From assembly GCA_017619375.1 (NCBI GenBank), contig JAFZSL010000057.1, positions 1-36,084 of the forward strand: DNA of 36,084 nt, given 5' to 3'. The DNA comes from Prevotella sp. (GTDB lineage Bacteria > Bacteroidota > Bacteroidia > Bacteroidales > Bacteroidaceae). This document shows positions 1 through 7,892 of the stretch, piece after piece. How positions within the stretch are numbered: the first letter of the stretch is position 1; each line of letters opens with the position of its first letter. Under the pieces are notes generated by a model that was not told the DNA's origin, did not search any database, and saw only the letters and a list, made by a program, of their open reading frames with translations. The position numbers and the translations under genes are program-made.

Positions 1-37
1 AATTGATAATTGAGTTATAGATAGTCTATAGCATATA

Positions 38-56
38 GGGATAATAGGAATATTAG
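38..56. repeat. Short 9-base periodic repeat remnant
   Basis: Two adjacent 9-mers, GGGATAATA and GGAATATTA, resemble the units of longer 9-base periodic tracts at 7308-7353, 18210-18263 and 24857-24937. Only two units are present, so chance is possible. Confidence 0.35.
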
Positions 57-118
57 AAAATCCCCCTCCAAACCCTTCAAAAAGAAAAAAGTCAGTAAAA
101 GACGAAATAAAGTGGCAT

Positions 119-153
119 TTTGCACGTTCAAATCAAAAAAAGCGTTACCTTTG
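119..153 (+). promoter_or_regulatory. Bacteroidetes-type promoter of the aminotransferase gene
   Basis: TACCTTTG at 146-153 matches the TAnnTTTG -7 box used by the Bacteroidetes primary sigma factor. A TTTG at 119-122 could be the -33 element, but its 23-base spacer is longer than the usual 19-21. Transcription would begin near 160, leaving a leader of about 14 bases. Confidence 0.6.
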
Positions 154-173
154 CACAACAAACCAACAAAGAC

Positions 174-1367
174 ATGGCACAACTATCCAAAAGGCTCACA
201 CGACTGGCCCCCTCCGCCACACTCGTGATGTCTCAGAAGAGCAGCGAGATGAAAGCCCAAGGCATCGATGTCATCAACCTCAGCGTGGGCGAACCCGACT
301 TCAACACACCCGACGGCATCAAGGAGAGTGCCAAGGTTGCCATCGACGACAATTGGTCAAAATACTCACCCGTCCCCGGATACCCGGAACTGAGAAAGGC
401 TATTGCCGCCAAACTGAAGAGCGAGAACCACCTCGACTACACCATCAGTGAAATCCTCGTCTCCAACGGCGCCAAGCAGTCGGTGTGCAACACCGTACTC
501 GCCCTCATCGACGACGGCGACGAAGCCATCATACCTGCCCCATACTGGGTGAGTTATCCTCAGATGGTGAAACTCGCAGGAGGAGAGCCTGTCATCGTGC
601 AAACAGGATTCGCACAGAATTTCAAGATGACCGCCACACAACTGGAGGCCGCCATCACCCCAAAGACCAAACTCCTCATCCTCTGCTCGCCAAGCAACCC
701 CACGGGAAGCGTCTATTCCAAGGACGAGTTGCGCGCCCTCGCCGACGTCATACTCGCACACGAAGACCTCTTCGTCATCGCCGACGAAATCTACGAACAC
801 ATCAACTACACCGGCAGACATGAGAGCATCGCACAGTTCGAGGGCATGAAGGAGCGCACCATCATCATCAACGGCGTCTCCAAGGCTTATGCCATGACGG
901 GATGGCGCATCGGATACATGGCCGGGCCGGAATGGATTGTAAAAGGTTGCAACAAACTACAAGGGCAGTACACCAGCGGAGCCTGCTCTGTGAGCCAGAA
1001 AGCCGCAGAGGCCGCATACACACAGTCACAAGAGTGTGTGGAGGAAATGAGACTTGCCTTCCAACGAAGGAGAGACCTCATCGTGGAACTCGCCAAGGCC
1101 ATACCGGGCCTGGAGGTGAACACACCCGAGGGCGCCTTCTACCTCTTCCCGAAATGCAGCAGCTTCTACGGCAAAAGCCACAACGGGAAAACCATCGCCA
1201 ACTCCACCGACCTCGCACTATACCTCTTGGAAGAGGCACACGTCGCCACAGTGGGAGGCGATGCCTTCGGCGATCCGGAATGCTTCCGCATGAGCTACGC
1301 CACCAGCGACGACAACATCCGCGAGGCCCTCAGACGCATCCGGGAAGCATTGCTCAAGTTGGAATAA
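174..1367 (+). CDS. aspC: Aspartate-type aminotransferase (PLP-dependent, class I)
   Basis: Predicted cytosolic fold-type I aminotransferase of 397 residues that would transfer the amino group between aspartate (or a related amino acid) and 2-oxoglutarate. Seen in the sequence: the N-terminal NLSVGEPDF block, the SPSNPTG block, the DEIYEH cofactor-binding stretch, the SKAYAMTGWR motif whose Lys237 should form the Schiff base with pyridoxal phosphate, and a C-terminal RMSYA arginine motif that binds the substrate carboxylate. The reading frame stays open upstream to 120, but the ATG at 174 begins the family's usual N-terminus and lies just after the promoter box. The gene stands alone and is followed by 286 bases before exbB. 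Exact substrate range (aspartate, or also aromatic amino acids) cannot be told from sequence. Confidence 0.9.
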   Translation: MAQLSKRLTRLAPSATLVMSQKSSEMKAQGIDVINLSVGEPDFNTPDGIKESAKVAIDDNWSKYSPVPGYPELRKAIAAKLKSENHLDYTISEILVSNGAKQSVCNTVLALIDDGDEAIIPAPYWVSYPQMVKLAGGEPVIVQTGFAQNFKMTATQLEAAITPKTKLLILCSPSNPTGSVYSKDELRALADVILAHEDLFVIADEIYEHINYTGRHESIAQFEGMKERTIIINGVSKAYAMTGWRIGYMAGPEWIVKGCNKLQGQYTSGACSVSQKAAEAAYTQSQECVEEMRLAFQRRRDLIVELAKAIPGLEVNTPEGAFYLFPKCSSFYGKSHNGKTIANSTDLALYLLEEAHVATVGGDAFGDPECFRMSYATSDDNIREALRRIREALLKLE

Positions 1368-1521
1368 TCCAAGAGCCACACACCGGGAAACCAGGCCGCC
1401 AGAGTGTAAACCACACGAGCGAAAGCCCCAACGCAAGGCCAATCAGACCGGGCACGAGGCAAGCAATAAAAAAAATATTGTTAAAATTCGCAAATTGTCG
1501 TAAAAGTTAAGGTATAATTAT

Positions 1522-1529
1522 TATCTTTG
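1522..1529 (+). promoter_or_regulatory. -7 box of the exbB operon promoter
   Basis: TATCTTTG matches TAnnTTTG. A TTG at 1495-1497 is the only nearby -33 candidate and its spacing is slightly long. The leader to the exbB ATG is about 118 bases. The rest of the 286-base gap shows no gene. Confidence 0.55.
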
Positions 1530-1653
1530 CCATGCTAATCGCTGTGCTATTGCCATGCACAAGCGAAACTACGCGATTTTACCATAACGGACATTAAAAA
1601 CAACGTGTACAATTCTAATTTTTTAATAACTTAAATCACAAACTAAAAAAATT

Positions 1654-2484
1654 ATGGCAAATTCAACTAAAGCAGCAGCCCCCAAAAAGAAATCAGAGGG
1701 CTTCACAGGAGTAAGAGGTGCATTCTGGATCATCTTGATTTGCGCCATCATCGCTTTCACCTTGTTCTTCACCTGGTTCGGCAGCCCTACTCACTTTGCT
1801 GACGAAACCAAGGAAACCCCGACCGACGTATGGGGAACCATCTTCAAGGGCGGCATCATCGTGCCTGTCATCCACTCCCTCCTGCTCACCGTGATTGCTT
1901 TGTCCATCGAGCGTTGGCTCGCTCTGAAGACCGCTTTTGGCAAGGGTGCCCTTCCCAAATTCGTCTCCAACATCAAGGCCGCCCTCAATGCCGGCAATTT
2001 CGACGAAGCACAGAAGCTTTGCGACCGTCAGAGAGGTTCCGTTGCCAACGTGGTGAACGCCTCCCTCAAAGCTTACAAGGAAATGGAAAGCACCGTTGGT
2101 ATCAAGAAGGCCCAGAAGGTGGCCAAGATCCAGCAAGCACACGAGGAAGCCTCGCAGCTTGAGATGCCTACCCTGACAATGAACCTGCCCATCCTCGCTA
2201 CCTTGGTCACCCTCGGTACGCTTACCGGACTTCTCGGAACTGTGGTCGGTATGATCAAGTCATTCTCCGCACTTTCCGCTGGTGGTGGTGCCGACTCTGC
2301 AAAACTTTCCGCTGGTATTTCTGAGGCTCTGATCAACACCGCCTTCGGTATCGCTACCTCATGGTTCGCCGTGGTCTCCTACAACTACTTCACCAACAAG
2401 GTGGACAAATTGACTTTCGCACTCGACGAGGTTGGTTATTCAATTGCTCAGACCTACGAAGCAAACCACACGGAAGAAGCTTAA
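1654..2484 (+). CDS. exbB: ExbB/TolQ/MotA-family proton channel subunit
   Basis: Inner-membrane subunit of the ExbB-ExbD motor, which uses the proton gradient to energise TonB. The 276-residue protein has a lysine-rich start and four hydrophobic segments at about 22-42, 66-88, 178-201 and 226-246. The first is an extra N-terminal helix relative to the three-helix E. coli ExbB, as is common in Bacteroidetes. The conserved MotA/TolQ/ExbB pore region is seen as LLGTVVGMI (about 193-201) followed by the ALINTAFGI helix. The central 95-175 region is charged and cytoplasmic. It is first in an operon with two exbD genes and tonB, with 30 bases before the next gene. The family also includes TolQ, but the tonB gene downstream supports an Exb role. 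Confidence 0.93.
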   Translation: MANSTKAAAPKKKSEGFTGVRGAFWIILICAIIAFTLFFTWFGSPTHFADETKETPTDVWGTIFKGGIIVPVIHSLLLTVIALSIERWLALKTAFGKGALPKFVSNIKAALNAGNFDEAQKLCDRQRGSVANVVNASLKAYKEMESTVGIKKAQKVAKIQQAHEEASQLEMPTLTMNLPILATLVTLGTLTGLLGTVVGMIKSFSALSAGGGADSAKLSAGISEALINTAFGIATSWFAVVSYNYFTNKVDKLTFALDEVGYSIAQTYEANHTEEA

Positions 2485-2514
2485 TTTTTGCTAACCCTCT
2501 AAACATTTATCGCT

Positions 2515-3147
2515 ATGGGTAAAGTAAAAGTTAAGAAAAGTGATGTCTGGATTGACATGACACCGATGTCGGACGTCATGACCCTCCTGCTGACCTTCTT
2601 CATGCTGACGTCTACGTTCGTCAAGAACGAGCCGGTGAAGGTCAACGTGCCTGGGTCGGTCTCCGAAATCAAGGTGCCAGAAAATGGAGTCCTGACCATC
2701 CTTATCAACCCGGAGAAGGATGCCGCCGGCAATCCTACCGGAGAGGGACAGGTCTTCATGAGCATCGACAACACAGAAAATCTGGGTACGACATTCCAGA
2801 CCATGGTGCCTGATGCCAACGCGCTCGAACTAGACGTGTTCACGCGTGAGAGCACTTTTGGAATCCCTCTCGATGAGTTGAAAGGCTACTTGAATATGAC
2901 CACCGACCAGCGTCAGAAGATACTTCCCACCAAGGGAATACCCCTCGACAGCATCGATGGTGGCATGAGCGAGTTCCAGCAATGGGTGGATGCAGCACGT
3001 AACGCCAACGACAAGATCAAGATTGCGTTGAAGTCGGATGCCGAAACACCCTACAAAACTGTCAAAAAGGTGATGAGTGAATTGCAGGACATGGACGAGA
3101 GCCACTACTACATGATCACCAACCTTAAATTAGAGGAGGACGAATGA
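2515..3147 (+). CDS. exbD: ExbD biopolymer transport protein, first copy
   Basis: ExbD-family single-pass inner-membrane protein, partner of ExbB. After a short basic N-terminus comes the transmembrane helix (about 16-35) with the DMTPMSDVM motif; Asp20 is the expected proton-carrying residue. The remaining 175 residues form a periplasmic domain. At 210 residues it is clearly longer than the roughly 140-residue E. coli ExbD, with an inserted segment at about 65-130. The next gene, a second exbD, starts only one base after this stop codon, so the two are surely cotranscribed and probably form a heterodimer; that last point is inferred. Confidence 0.92.
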   Translation: MGKVKVKKSDVWIDMTPMSDVMTLLLTFFMLTSTFVKNEPVKVNVPGSVSEIKVPENGVLTILINPEKDAAGNPTGEGQVFMSIDNTENLGTTFQTMVPDANALELDVFTRESTFGIPLDELKGYLNMTTDQRQKILPTKGIPLDSIDGGMSEFQQWVDAARNANDKIKIALKSDAETPYKTVKKVMSELQDMDESHYYMITNLKLEEDE

Positions 3148-3148
3148 T

Positions 3149-3802
3149 ATGGCAAAGAAAAAAGAAAGCAAACAGAAAAAAATCAACGTTCGCGTGGACT
3201 TCACGCCTATGGTTGACATGCTTATGCTTCTCATCACGTTCTTCATGCTTTGTACCTCACTGAGCAAGCCTCAGACCATGGAGCTGACCATGCCTTCAAA
3301 TGACCAGAACCAGAATGAGGAGAACCAGAATGAGTCAAAAGCTTCACAGACCGTTACACTCTATGTGGCTGCCAAAGACAAAATCTATTATGGCGAAGGC
3401 ATCCCCGAGTATAACAACCCCGACTGGGTGAAGGAAACCACTTGGGGCAACAAAGGTGTACGTGAAGTCTTGCGCGAACACGCCATTGAAGACGGCACGA
3501 AGCCAGTGAAGCGTATCGAACTCGCTGCCAAGGAACTGAAGCAAGACAAGCAGCAGAACCCCCAGAACTATCCCGACGACAGCATCTACTACAAGAAATT
3601 GAGTGAAATCAAGGCTGGCGAACTGAAAGACGGTAAAATCCCGACCCTCACCATCGTCATCAAACCCACCGACAACGCTTCCTACAAGAACGTGGTGGAC
3701 GCCTTGGATGAAATGCAGATTCTAAGTATTGGAACATACGTCATCGACAAAATCTCACCAGACGACGAGAAACTTCTCAAATCGAAAGGTGTGGAACTGT
3801 AA
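3149..3802 (+). CDS. exbD: ExbD biopolymer transport protein, second copy
   Basis: Second ExbD-family protein, 217 residues. It has a very basic N-terminus, then a helix at about 18-37 with FTPMVDMLM, in which Asp23 matches the conserved proton-carrying aspartate. A Gln/Asn/Glu-rich linker follows at about 50-66. The periplasmic domain is longer than in E. coli. It differs enough from the neighbouring copy to suggest distinct subunits, not a recent duplication. The gap to tonB is 23 bases, and the same operon order is typical of Bacteroidetes. Confidence 0.92.
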   Translation: MAKKKESKQKKINVRVDFTPMVDMLMLLITFFMLCTSLSKPQTMELTMPSNDQNQNEENQNESKASQTVTLYVAAKDKIYYGEGIPEYNNPDWVKETTWGNKGVREVLREHAIEDGTKPVKRIELAAKELKQDKQQNPQNYPDDSIYYKKLSEIKAGELKDGKIPTLTIVIKPTDNASYKNVVDALDEMQILSIGTYVIDKISPDDEKLLKSKGVEL

Positions 3803-3825
3803 AATGACCTAAAACAAGAAAAACC

Positions 3826-4689
3826 ATGGCAAAAATAGATCTATACGATCCCAAATGGGTCGACTTGGTGTTCCAAAACAAGAACAAGGAATACGGAGCA
3901 TACGAGTTGCGTAAAGGCACTGGCAAGCGAAACGTCACTGCGCTTATAGCACTCATCGTTGCTGCACTCCTTATCGGTGGATACCTGGTCTGGAAGATTG
4001 AAGCAGACAAGCGCGCTGCAGAACGCGCTGCCTACATGGAGCAATTGGAACTTTCCAAACTTCAGGAACAAGCCAAAAATGAACGCAAAGAGGAACAGAA
4101 AATTGAGAAGCCGAAAATCGAGCAACCCAAGAAGGAAATTCCTCAAGTACGTGAGACACAAAAGTTCACCGCTCCTGTCATCAAGAAGGATGAGCTCGTG
4201 AAGGAAGAGAACCAGCTGAAGGCACAGGACAAACTCGACGAGAACGTCGCAGTGGGTGTGAAGGATGAAGAAGGTGTAAAAGACCGTAACATCGAGGCCG
4301 CCCGTACCGACGTCGTCCAGGCTGTGCAAGAAGCTCCCAAGCCCGAACCAGTAGTAGAGGTGAAGAAGGAAGTCGAGAACAAGATTTTCGACGTTGTGGA
4401 GCAACCACCATCGTTCGCTCATGGCAACGTGATTGCGTGGCTGAGCCAGAACATCCACTATCCTCCCGTGGCTGAGGAGAACAACATCCAAGGCCGTGTG
4501 GTAGTGTCCTTCGTCGTCGAACCTGACGGTTCCATCAGCAACGTACAAGTGGTGAAGGGTGTTGACCCGTCACTTGACAAGGAGGCCGCCCGCGTGGTGA
4601 AATCCATGCCTAAGTGGAATCCTGGCAAGCAGAACGGACAGGCTGTGCGCGTGAAGTACAACCTCCCCGTAACGTTCAAGCTCCAGTAA
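3826..4689 (+). CDS. tonB: TonB energy transducer
   Basis: TonB links the ExbB-ExbD motor to TonB-dependent outer-membrane transporters (in this group mainly SusC-type glycan and metal importers). The 287-residue protein begins with the Bacteroidetes-type cytoplasmic segment DLVFQNKNKEYGAYELR and then has one membrane helix (about 37-57). A long charged Lys/Glu-rich region with a few Pro-Glu and Pro-Lys pairs (about 60-190) spans the periplasm. The C-terminal domain (about 208-287) has the GRVVVSFVVEPDGSI and PKWNPGKQNGQAVRVKY stretches typical of the fold. A strong hairpin follows 42 bases after the stop. No TonB-dependent receptor lies in this window. Confidence 0.93.
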   Translation: MAKIDLYDPKWVDLVFQNKNKEYGAYELRKGTGKRNVTALIALIVAALLIGGYLVWKIEADKRAAERAAYMEQLELSKLQEQAKNERKEEQKIEKPKIEQPKKEIPQVRETQKFTAPVIKKDELVKEENQLKAQDKLDENVAVGVKDEEGVKDRNIEAARTDVVQAVQEAPKPEPVVEVKKEVENKIFDVVEQPPSFAHGNVIAWLSQNIHYPPVAEENNIQGRVVVSFVVEPDGSISNVQVVKGVDPSLDKEAARVVKSMPKWNPGKQNGQAVRVKYNLPVTFKLQ

Positions 4690-4731
4690 AATGCAACTGA
4701 ACATTCTCTACAAAGCATTGTAGAATCCTCA

Positions 4732-4772
4732 TTCGTCAGGGGTGACAAATGGTGTCACCCCTGACGAAAAAT
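4732..4772 (+). terminator. Strong hairpin after tonB
   Basis: A perfect 16-bp stem (4732-4747 with 4753-4768) and 5-base loop, followed by A- and T-rich sequence (AAAAATTTT). It should end or attenuate the exb-tonB transcript before the lipoprotein gene, which would then depend on read-through or its own promoter. No clear TAnnTTTG box was seen between the hairpin and that gene. Confidence 0.75.
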
Positions 4773-4802
4773 TTTAAAATAACTCACACAAACCAAAAAA
4801 CA

Positions 4803-5762
4803 ATGAGAAAGGCATTCCTCCTCACATTATTGGGCTTCATCATGGCTGTCTTTGCCAGTACGTCCTGCGAGAACAACCCGCCCGCCAACGGTCGCACCGA
4901 CACCGAAACCTCCGGAGAGGTGACCATCGCCACCGACGAGAGCCTCCATCCCATCATCCAGGAACTGATCGACGACTTCGAGTTCAAATACCCGAAAGCC
5001 AAAATCAACCTTCTTGACACCACCGAGAACAGGGGCTTCGAACTCATCCGCGACATGAAGACATGCCTTTTCTTCACCACCCGCCCGTTGAAAGACAGCG
5101 AGGTGGCTTACCTCAAGACGAAGAACCAACTGCCGGAATCTTTCCCCATCGGATACGACGCATTGTCCTTCATCATCAACCCCAACAACCCTGACAGTTG
5201 CATCACCGTGAATGACATCAAACGCATTCTCAACGGTGACATCACCAAATGGAGTGAGGCATACCCTGGCTCCAAACTGGGCAACTTCGACGTGGTGTTC
5301 GACAACAAGGAATCGGCCACACTACACTACGTGGTGGACTCCATCCTCGACGGCAAACCCATCAACAACCCCAACGTCACCGCAGCCAAGACCAGCGCGG
5401 AAGTCATCGAGTATGTCCACAACACCCCCAACGCCATCGGAGTCATCGGCTCCAACTGGCTCAACGACAAAAACGACACCACCAACCTCACATTCATCAA
5501 CAAGATACGCGTCATGAGCGTAACCACACGCGAAACGGCCACACCACAAAACAGTTGGAAGCCTTACGCCGGATATCTGCTCGACGGACGCTATCCCTTT
5601 GCGAGGACACTATACGCCATTGTCGTGGACCCGCCACGCAAACTCCCCTACAGTTTCGCCAACTACATCACAAAGCCAGTGGGGCAGAAAATCATCCTCC
5701 GTTCCGGACTGCTGCCCTACCGTGGAGACATCGTCATCAACTATGTGAATGTTAAGAAATGA
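4803..5762 (+). CDS. PstS-like periplasmic-binding lipoprotein
   Basis: A predicted lipoprotein of 319 residues with a PBP-like II (phosphate-binding PstS-type) fold. The signal peptide ends in a lipobox with Cys at about residue 22 (ASTSC). The mature part starts with GEVTIATDESLHPII, like the opening strand of PstS proteins. DIKRILNGDITKWSE is the PstS-family segment usually annotated around the hinge, and IGVIGSNWL matches the second lobe. The frame is open back to 4749, but that would run through the hairpin, so the ATG at 4803 with its signal peptide is preferred. No pstCAB transporter genes are nearby. It lies between tonB and a TPR gene, an arrangement I recall from other Bacteroidetes. 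The ligand is unknown. Confidence 0.8.
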   Translation: MRKAFLLTLLGFIMAVFASTSCENNPPANGRTDTETSGEVTIATDESLHPIIQELIDDFEFKYPKAKINLLDTTENRGFELIRDMKTCLFFTTRPLKDSEVAYLKTKNQLPESFPIGYDALSFIINPNNPDSCITVNDIKRILNGDITKWSEAYPGSKLGNFDVVFDNKESATLHYVVDSILDGKPINNPNVTAAKTSAEVIEYVHNTPNAIGVIGSNWLNDKNDTTNLTFINKIRVMSVTTRETATPQNSWKPYAGYLLDGRYPFARTLYAIVVDPPRKLPYSFANYITKPVGQKIILRSGLLPYRGDIVINYVNVKK

Positions 5763-5838
5763 CAAAAACTTAAACCTTCGAAAAAGAAAACAATCATACA
5801 ACTGACAACACGAACATCATAACAAAAAAACAAAGATT

Positions 5839-7308
5839 ATGAAAGCAGTTAAATATTTAGTGATGGGAGCGCTTGTCCTCGGCATGTCGGCTCCCGTGAT
5901 GGCACAAGATTACTTGTCTGCCATCAGTGAAGTTTCCAAAGCACTCGAAAGCGACCCCTCAGGGCTTGCCGGTGCAAAACAAGCAGTGAAAAACTACACG
6001 AAAACATTCAAGAAGAATCCGGAAGCCATGGTGGCACTCGGCAACACTTATATTGGTGTGAAGAACTTTGAGCAAGCCATCGCTTGCGCAGACCTGGCTC
6101 TCAAGAAAGACAAGAACTACGCCGACGCCTACATCCTCAAAGGCGACGTGGAAGCTCTGAAGGACGACGGTGGCGCCGCTGCCATGTGGTACCAGCAGGC
6201 CATGCAACATGACCCGCAGAACCCACATGGCTACACCCGTTATGCCAGCGTCTATCGCAAGGTGGACCCCAAGGAGTCTGAGCGCATTTTCCAGGAACTT
6301 CGCAAGAACGTACCAAATTATCCCATCGATGCCGAATTGGGACACAACTACTATGAGAGCGGCGAAGACGCCAAGGCATTCGACGCCTTCAGCAAAGCCA
6401 ACATCAACACCATCGGAGAAGCCTACCTTGGAGAGTACATCCTCTCTGCTTTTTCCACTGCCAAATATGACAAAGGTCTGGAGATAGCCAAGGCAGCCAT
6501 CAACCGCTTCCCCAAGAACGGTGGATTCCTGCGCCTGGCCATGTTCAACGCCGTTGAAGGCAAGAACATCAACGATGGCATCAGTTTTGCAGAGAAGCTG
6601 ATTAACAACAGCGACGTCGAAAAGCGTTCCAACGACTTCACCTACTATGCTCGCGCATTGATGGCTGGTGGACAGTATGAGAAGGCCATCGAGCAGTTCA
6701 CCAAGGCATTCTCCATGGACAACACCACTTTCTCCAACCTCCAAAGCATCTCCGACGCATACACACAATTGGGCAACATCGACAAGGCTGAAGAATACAG
6801 CATCAAGTATCTCGACAGCAACCCCAACGCCAAACCTTCGGAATACAACAAACTGGCAGCCGTTTATGTGGAGAAAGCCACTCAAGCCGGTAAACTGGCA
6901 AAGGCACAGCTCGAAGCCAATAAGAAAGCGGACGTAAGTTCCTTCAATGCAGAAAAGAACACCAACTGGCAAAAAGCCCTCGGCATTTACAACAAGATAG
7001 TAGAGAAATTCCCGCAACTCTCCGACTATGCCAACTACCAGAAAGGTCACAATGCCTTCTCATTGGAGATGGACGACGAAGCCCTCAACTACCTTCTGCC
7101 TCTGGTGAGCAAACTCAAAGCCAAGAGCGACCTTACCGACGACGACAAATACTACCTCTCCAACTCCTGCTTCGATATCGGCTACATCTACTGGGGTGGC
7201 AAGGAAGACCTGGAAACAGCCAAGCCTTTCTTCCAGGATGTGCTCAACTACTCCGAAGTGGAAAGCTACAAGAAAATCGCTCGCCAGGCTCTTGGTATTG
7301 AAGAGTAG
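5839..7308 (+). CDS. Exported tetratricopeptide-repeat protein
   Basis: A 489-residue protein with a clear signal peptide (MKAVKYLVMGALVLGMSAPVMA, cut before QDYL). The rest is mostly helical TPR units, visible as repeated A-x-x-x-G/A-x-x-Y/F patterns at about 55-125 (AMVALGNTYIGVKNFEQAIACADLAL), 190-215 and 265-330 (YARALMAGGQYEKAIEQFTKAF). TPR solenoids bind protein partners; no catalytic motif is seen. It lies 76 bases after the PstS-like gene and ends before a strong terminator, so the two likely form one unit linked to the TonB operon. A scaffold role in the envelope is an inference. Confidence 0.8.
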   Translation: MKAVKYLVMGALVLGMSAPVMAQDYLSAISEVSKALESDPSGLAGAKQAVKNYTKTFKKNPEAMVALGNTYIGVKNFEQAIACADLALKKDKNYADAYILKGDVEALKDDGGAAAMWYQQAMQHDPQNPHGYTRYASVYRKVDPKESERIFQELRKNVPNYPIDAELGHNYYESGEDAKAFDAFSKANINTIGEAYLGEYILSAFSTAKYDKGLEIAKAAINRFPKNGGFLRLAMFNAVEGKNINDGISFAEKLINNSDVEKRSNDFTYYARALMAGGQYEKAIEQFTKAFSMDNTTFSNLQSISDAYTQLGNIDKAEEYSIKYLDSNPNAKPSEYNKLAAVYVEKATQAGKLAKAQLEANKKADVSSFNAEKNTNWQKALGIYNKIVEKFPQLSDYANYQKGHNAFSLEMDDEALNYLLPLVSKLKAKSDLTDDDKYYLSNSCFDIGYIYWGGKEDLETAKPFFQDVLNYSEVESYKKIARQALGIEE

Positions 7309-7353
7309 GATACTATAGATACTATAGATACTATAGATACTATAGAAGCTATA
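7308..7353. repeat. 9-base tandem repeat (GATACTATA x4, plus one variant)
   Basis: Four identical copies of GATACTATA at 7309-7344 and a fifth altered copy (GAAGCTATA, 7345-7353). The array begins on the last base of the TPR gene's stop codon and ends at the terminator. Such an array can change length by slippage. Confidence 0.9.
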
Positions 7354-7392
7354 ATCAAAAACTCCCGCAGGTCGCTGCGGGAGTTTTTGATT
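7353..7392. terminator. Bidirectional terminator between the TPR and ferredoxin genes
   Basis: An 18-bp perfect stem (7353-7370 with 7375-7392) with a 4-base loop. It has A-runs on one side and T-runs on the other (AAAAACTCCC / GGGAGTTTTT), so it can act in both directions. It sits between convergent genes. Confidence 0.9.
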
Positions 7393-7414
7393 TAGCCTAT
7401 GTCAGGATGACAAC

Positions 7415-7441
7415 GAAAAAAGCGACCCGTGACGGGTCGCT
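7415..7441 (-). terminator. Terminator of the ferredoxin gene
   Basis: A 9-bp GC-rich stem (7421-7429 with 7433-7441) with a 3-base loop. Read on the minus strand it is followed by a run of six T. It lies 27 bases past the ferredoxin stop codon. Confidence 0.8.
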
Positions 7442-7467
7442 CGCTATTCTATTCTATTTTCTTTTTC

Positions 7468-7635
7468 TTAAGGAAGGCTGATAGCCTCATTGGGACATAC
7501 GTCTGCACAAGTGCCACACTCGGTGCAAAGATCCGGGTCGATGGAATAGATGTCACCTTCGGAGATAGCCTCGGAGGGGCATTCGCTGATACAGGAACCG
7601 CATGCGATGCAGTCTTCGCTAATTACATAAGCCAT
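7468..7635 (-). CDS. 2[4Fe-4S] bacterial-type ferredoxin
   Basis: A 55-residue protein of the clostridial-type ferredoxin family, carrying electrons at low potential in the cytosol for enzymes such as pyruvate:ferredoxin oxidoreductase or hydrogenase. It has two complete cluster motifs: C9-x2-C12-x2-C15-x3-C19-P and C37-x2-C40-x2-C43-x3-C47-P. Each cluster's fourth cysteine would come from the other motif, the standard arrangement. Length and spacing are exactly those of the family. The gene has its own promoter (7725-7758) and terminator (7415-7441) and so is a single-gene unit convergent with the TPR gene. It is short enough to be missed by length-limited gene finding. Confidence 0.95.
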   Translation of the reverse strand: MAYVISEDCIACGSCISECPSEAISEGDIYSIDPDLCTECGTCADVCPNEAISLP

Positions 7636-7724
7636 AGTCTAAAATCGTTTTATTGTTAATGTTAATGTTAAGGGCATCTTTATGTCCAGCCAAAGGCGGG
7701 AGAATACCTATTTTTTATGTGTTG

Positions 7725-7758
7725 CAAAGATACATTTTTATTTTGAATTACCTACAAA
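7725..7758 (-). promoter_or_regulatory. Promoter of the ferredoxin gene
   Basis: On the minus strand TATCTTTG (7732-7725) matches the -7 box, and TTTG (7758-7755) lies 22 bases upstream as the -33 element. The predicted transcript start is near 7718, giving a leader of about 80 bases. Confidence 0.75.
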
Positions 7759-7892
7759 TAGGTACACTTTTTTTGATTATTTATATATTTTCAAAATAAT
7801 AAGAAAGACAATAAGCAAGGAGAAAAGCCGTTATAATAATGTGGTGAGCCTATCTTGCGCCCTTGAAGAAGTAAAGGCCGCCCTCCAGAAAT

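Noticed and set aside
3826-4689. TolA/TolQR system instead of TonB-Exb
   Set aside because: The C-terminal domain and N-terminal signature are of TonB type, and no tolB or pal gene is adjacent.
4749-4802. Upstream start for the PstS-like protein
   Set aside because: It would translate through the hairpin and place residues before the signal peptide.
5959-7050. 363-codon minus-strand open frame
   Set aside because: Antisense shadow of the TPR gene; no start context and no recognisable domain.
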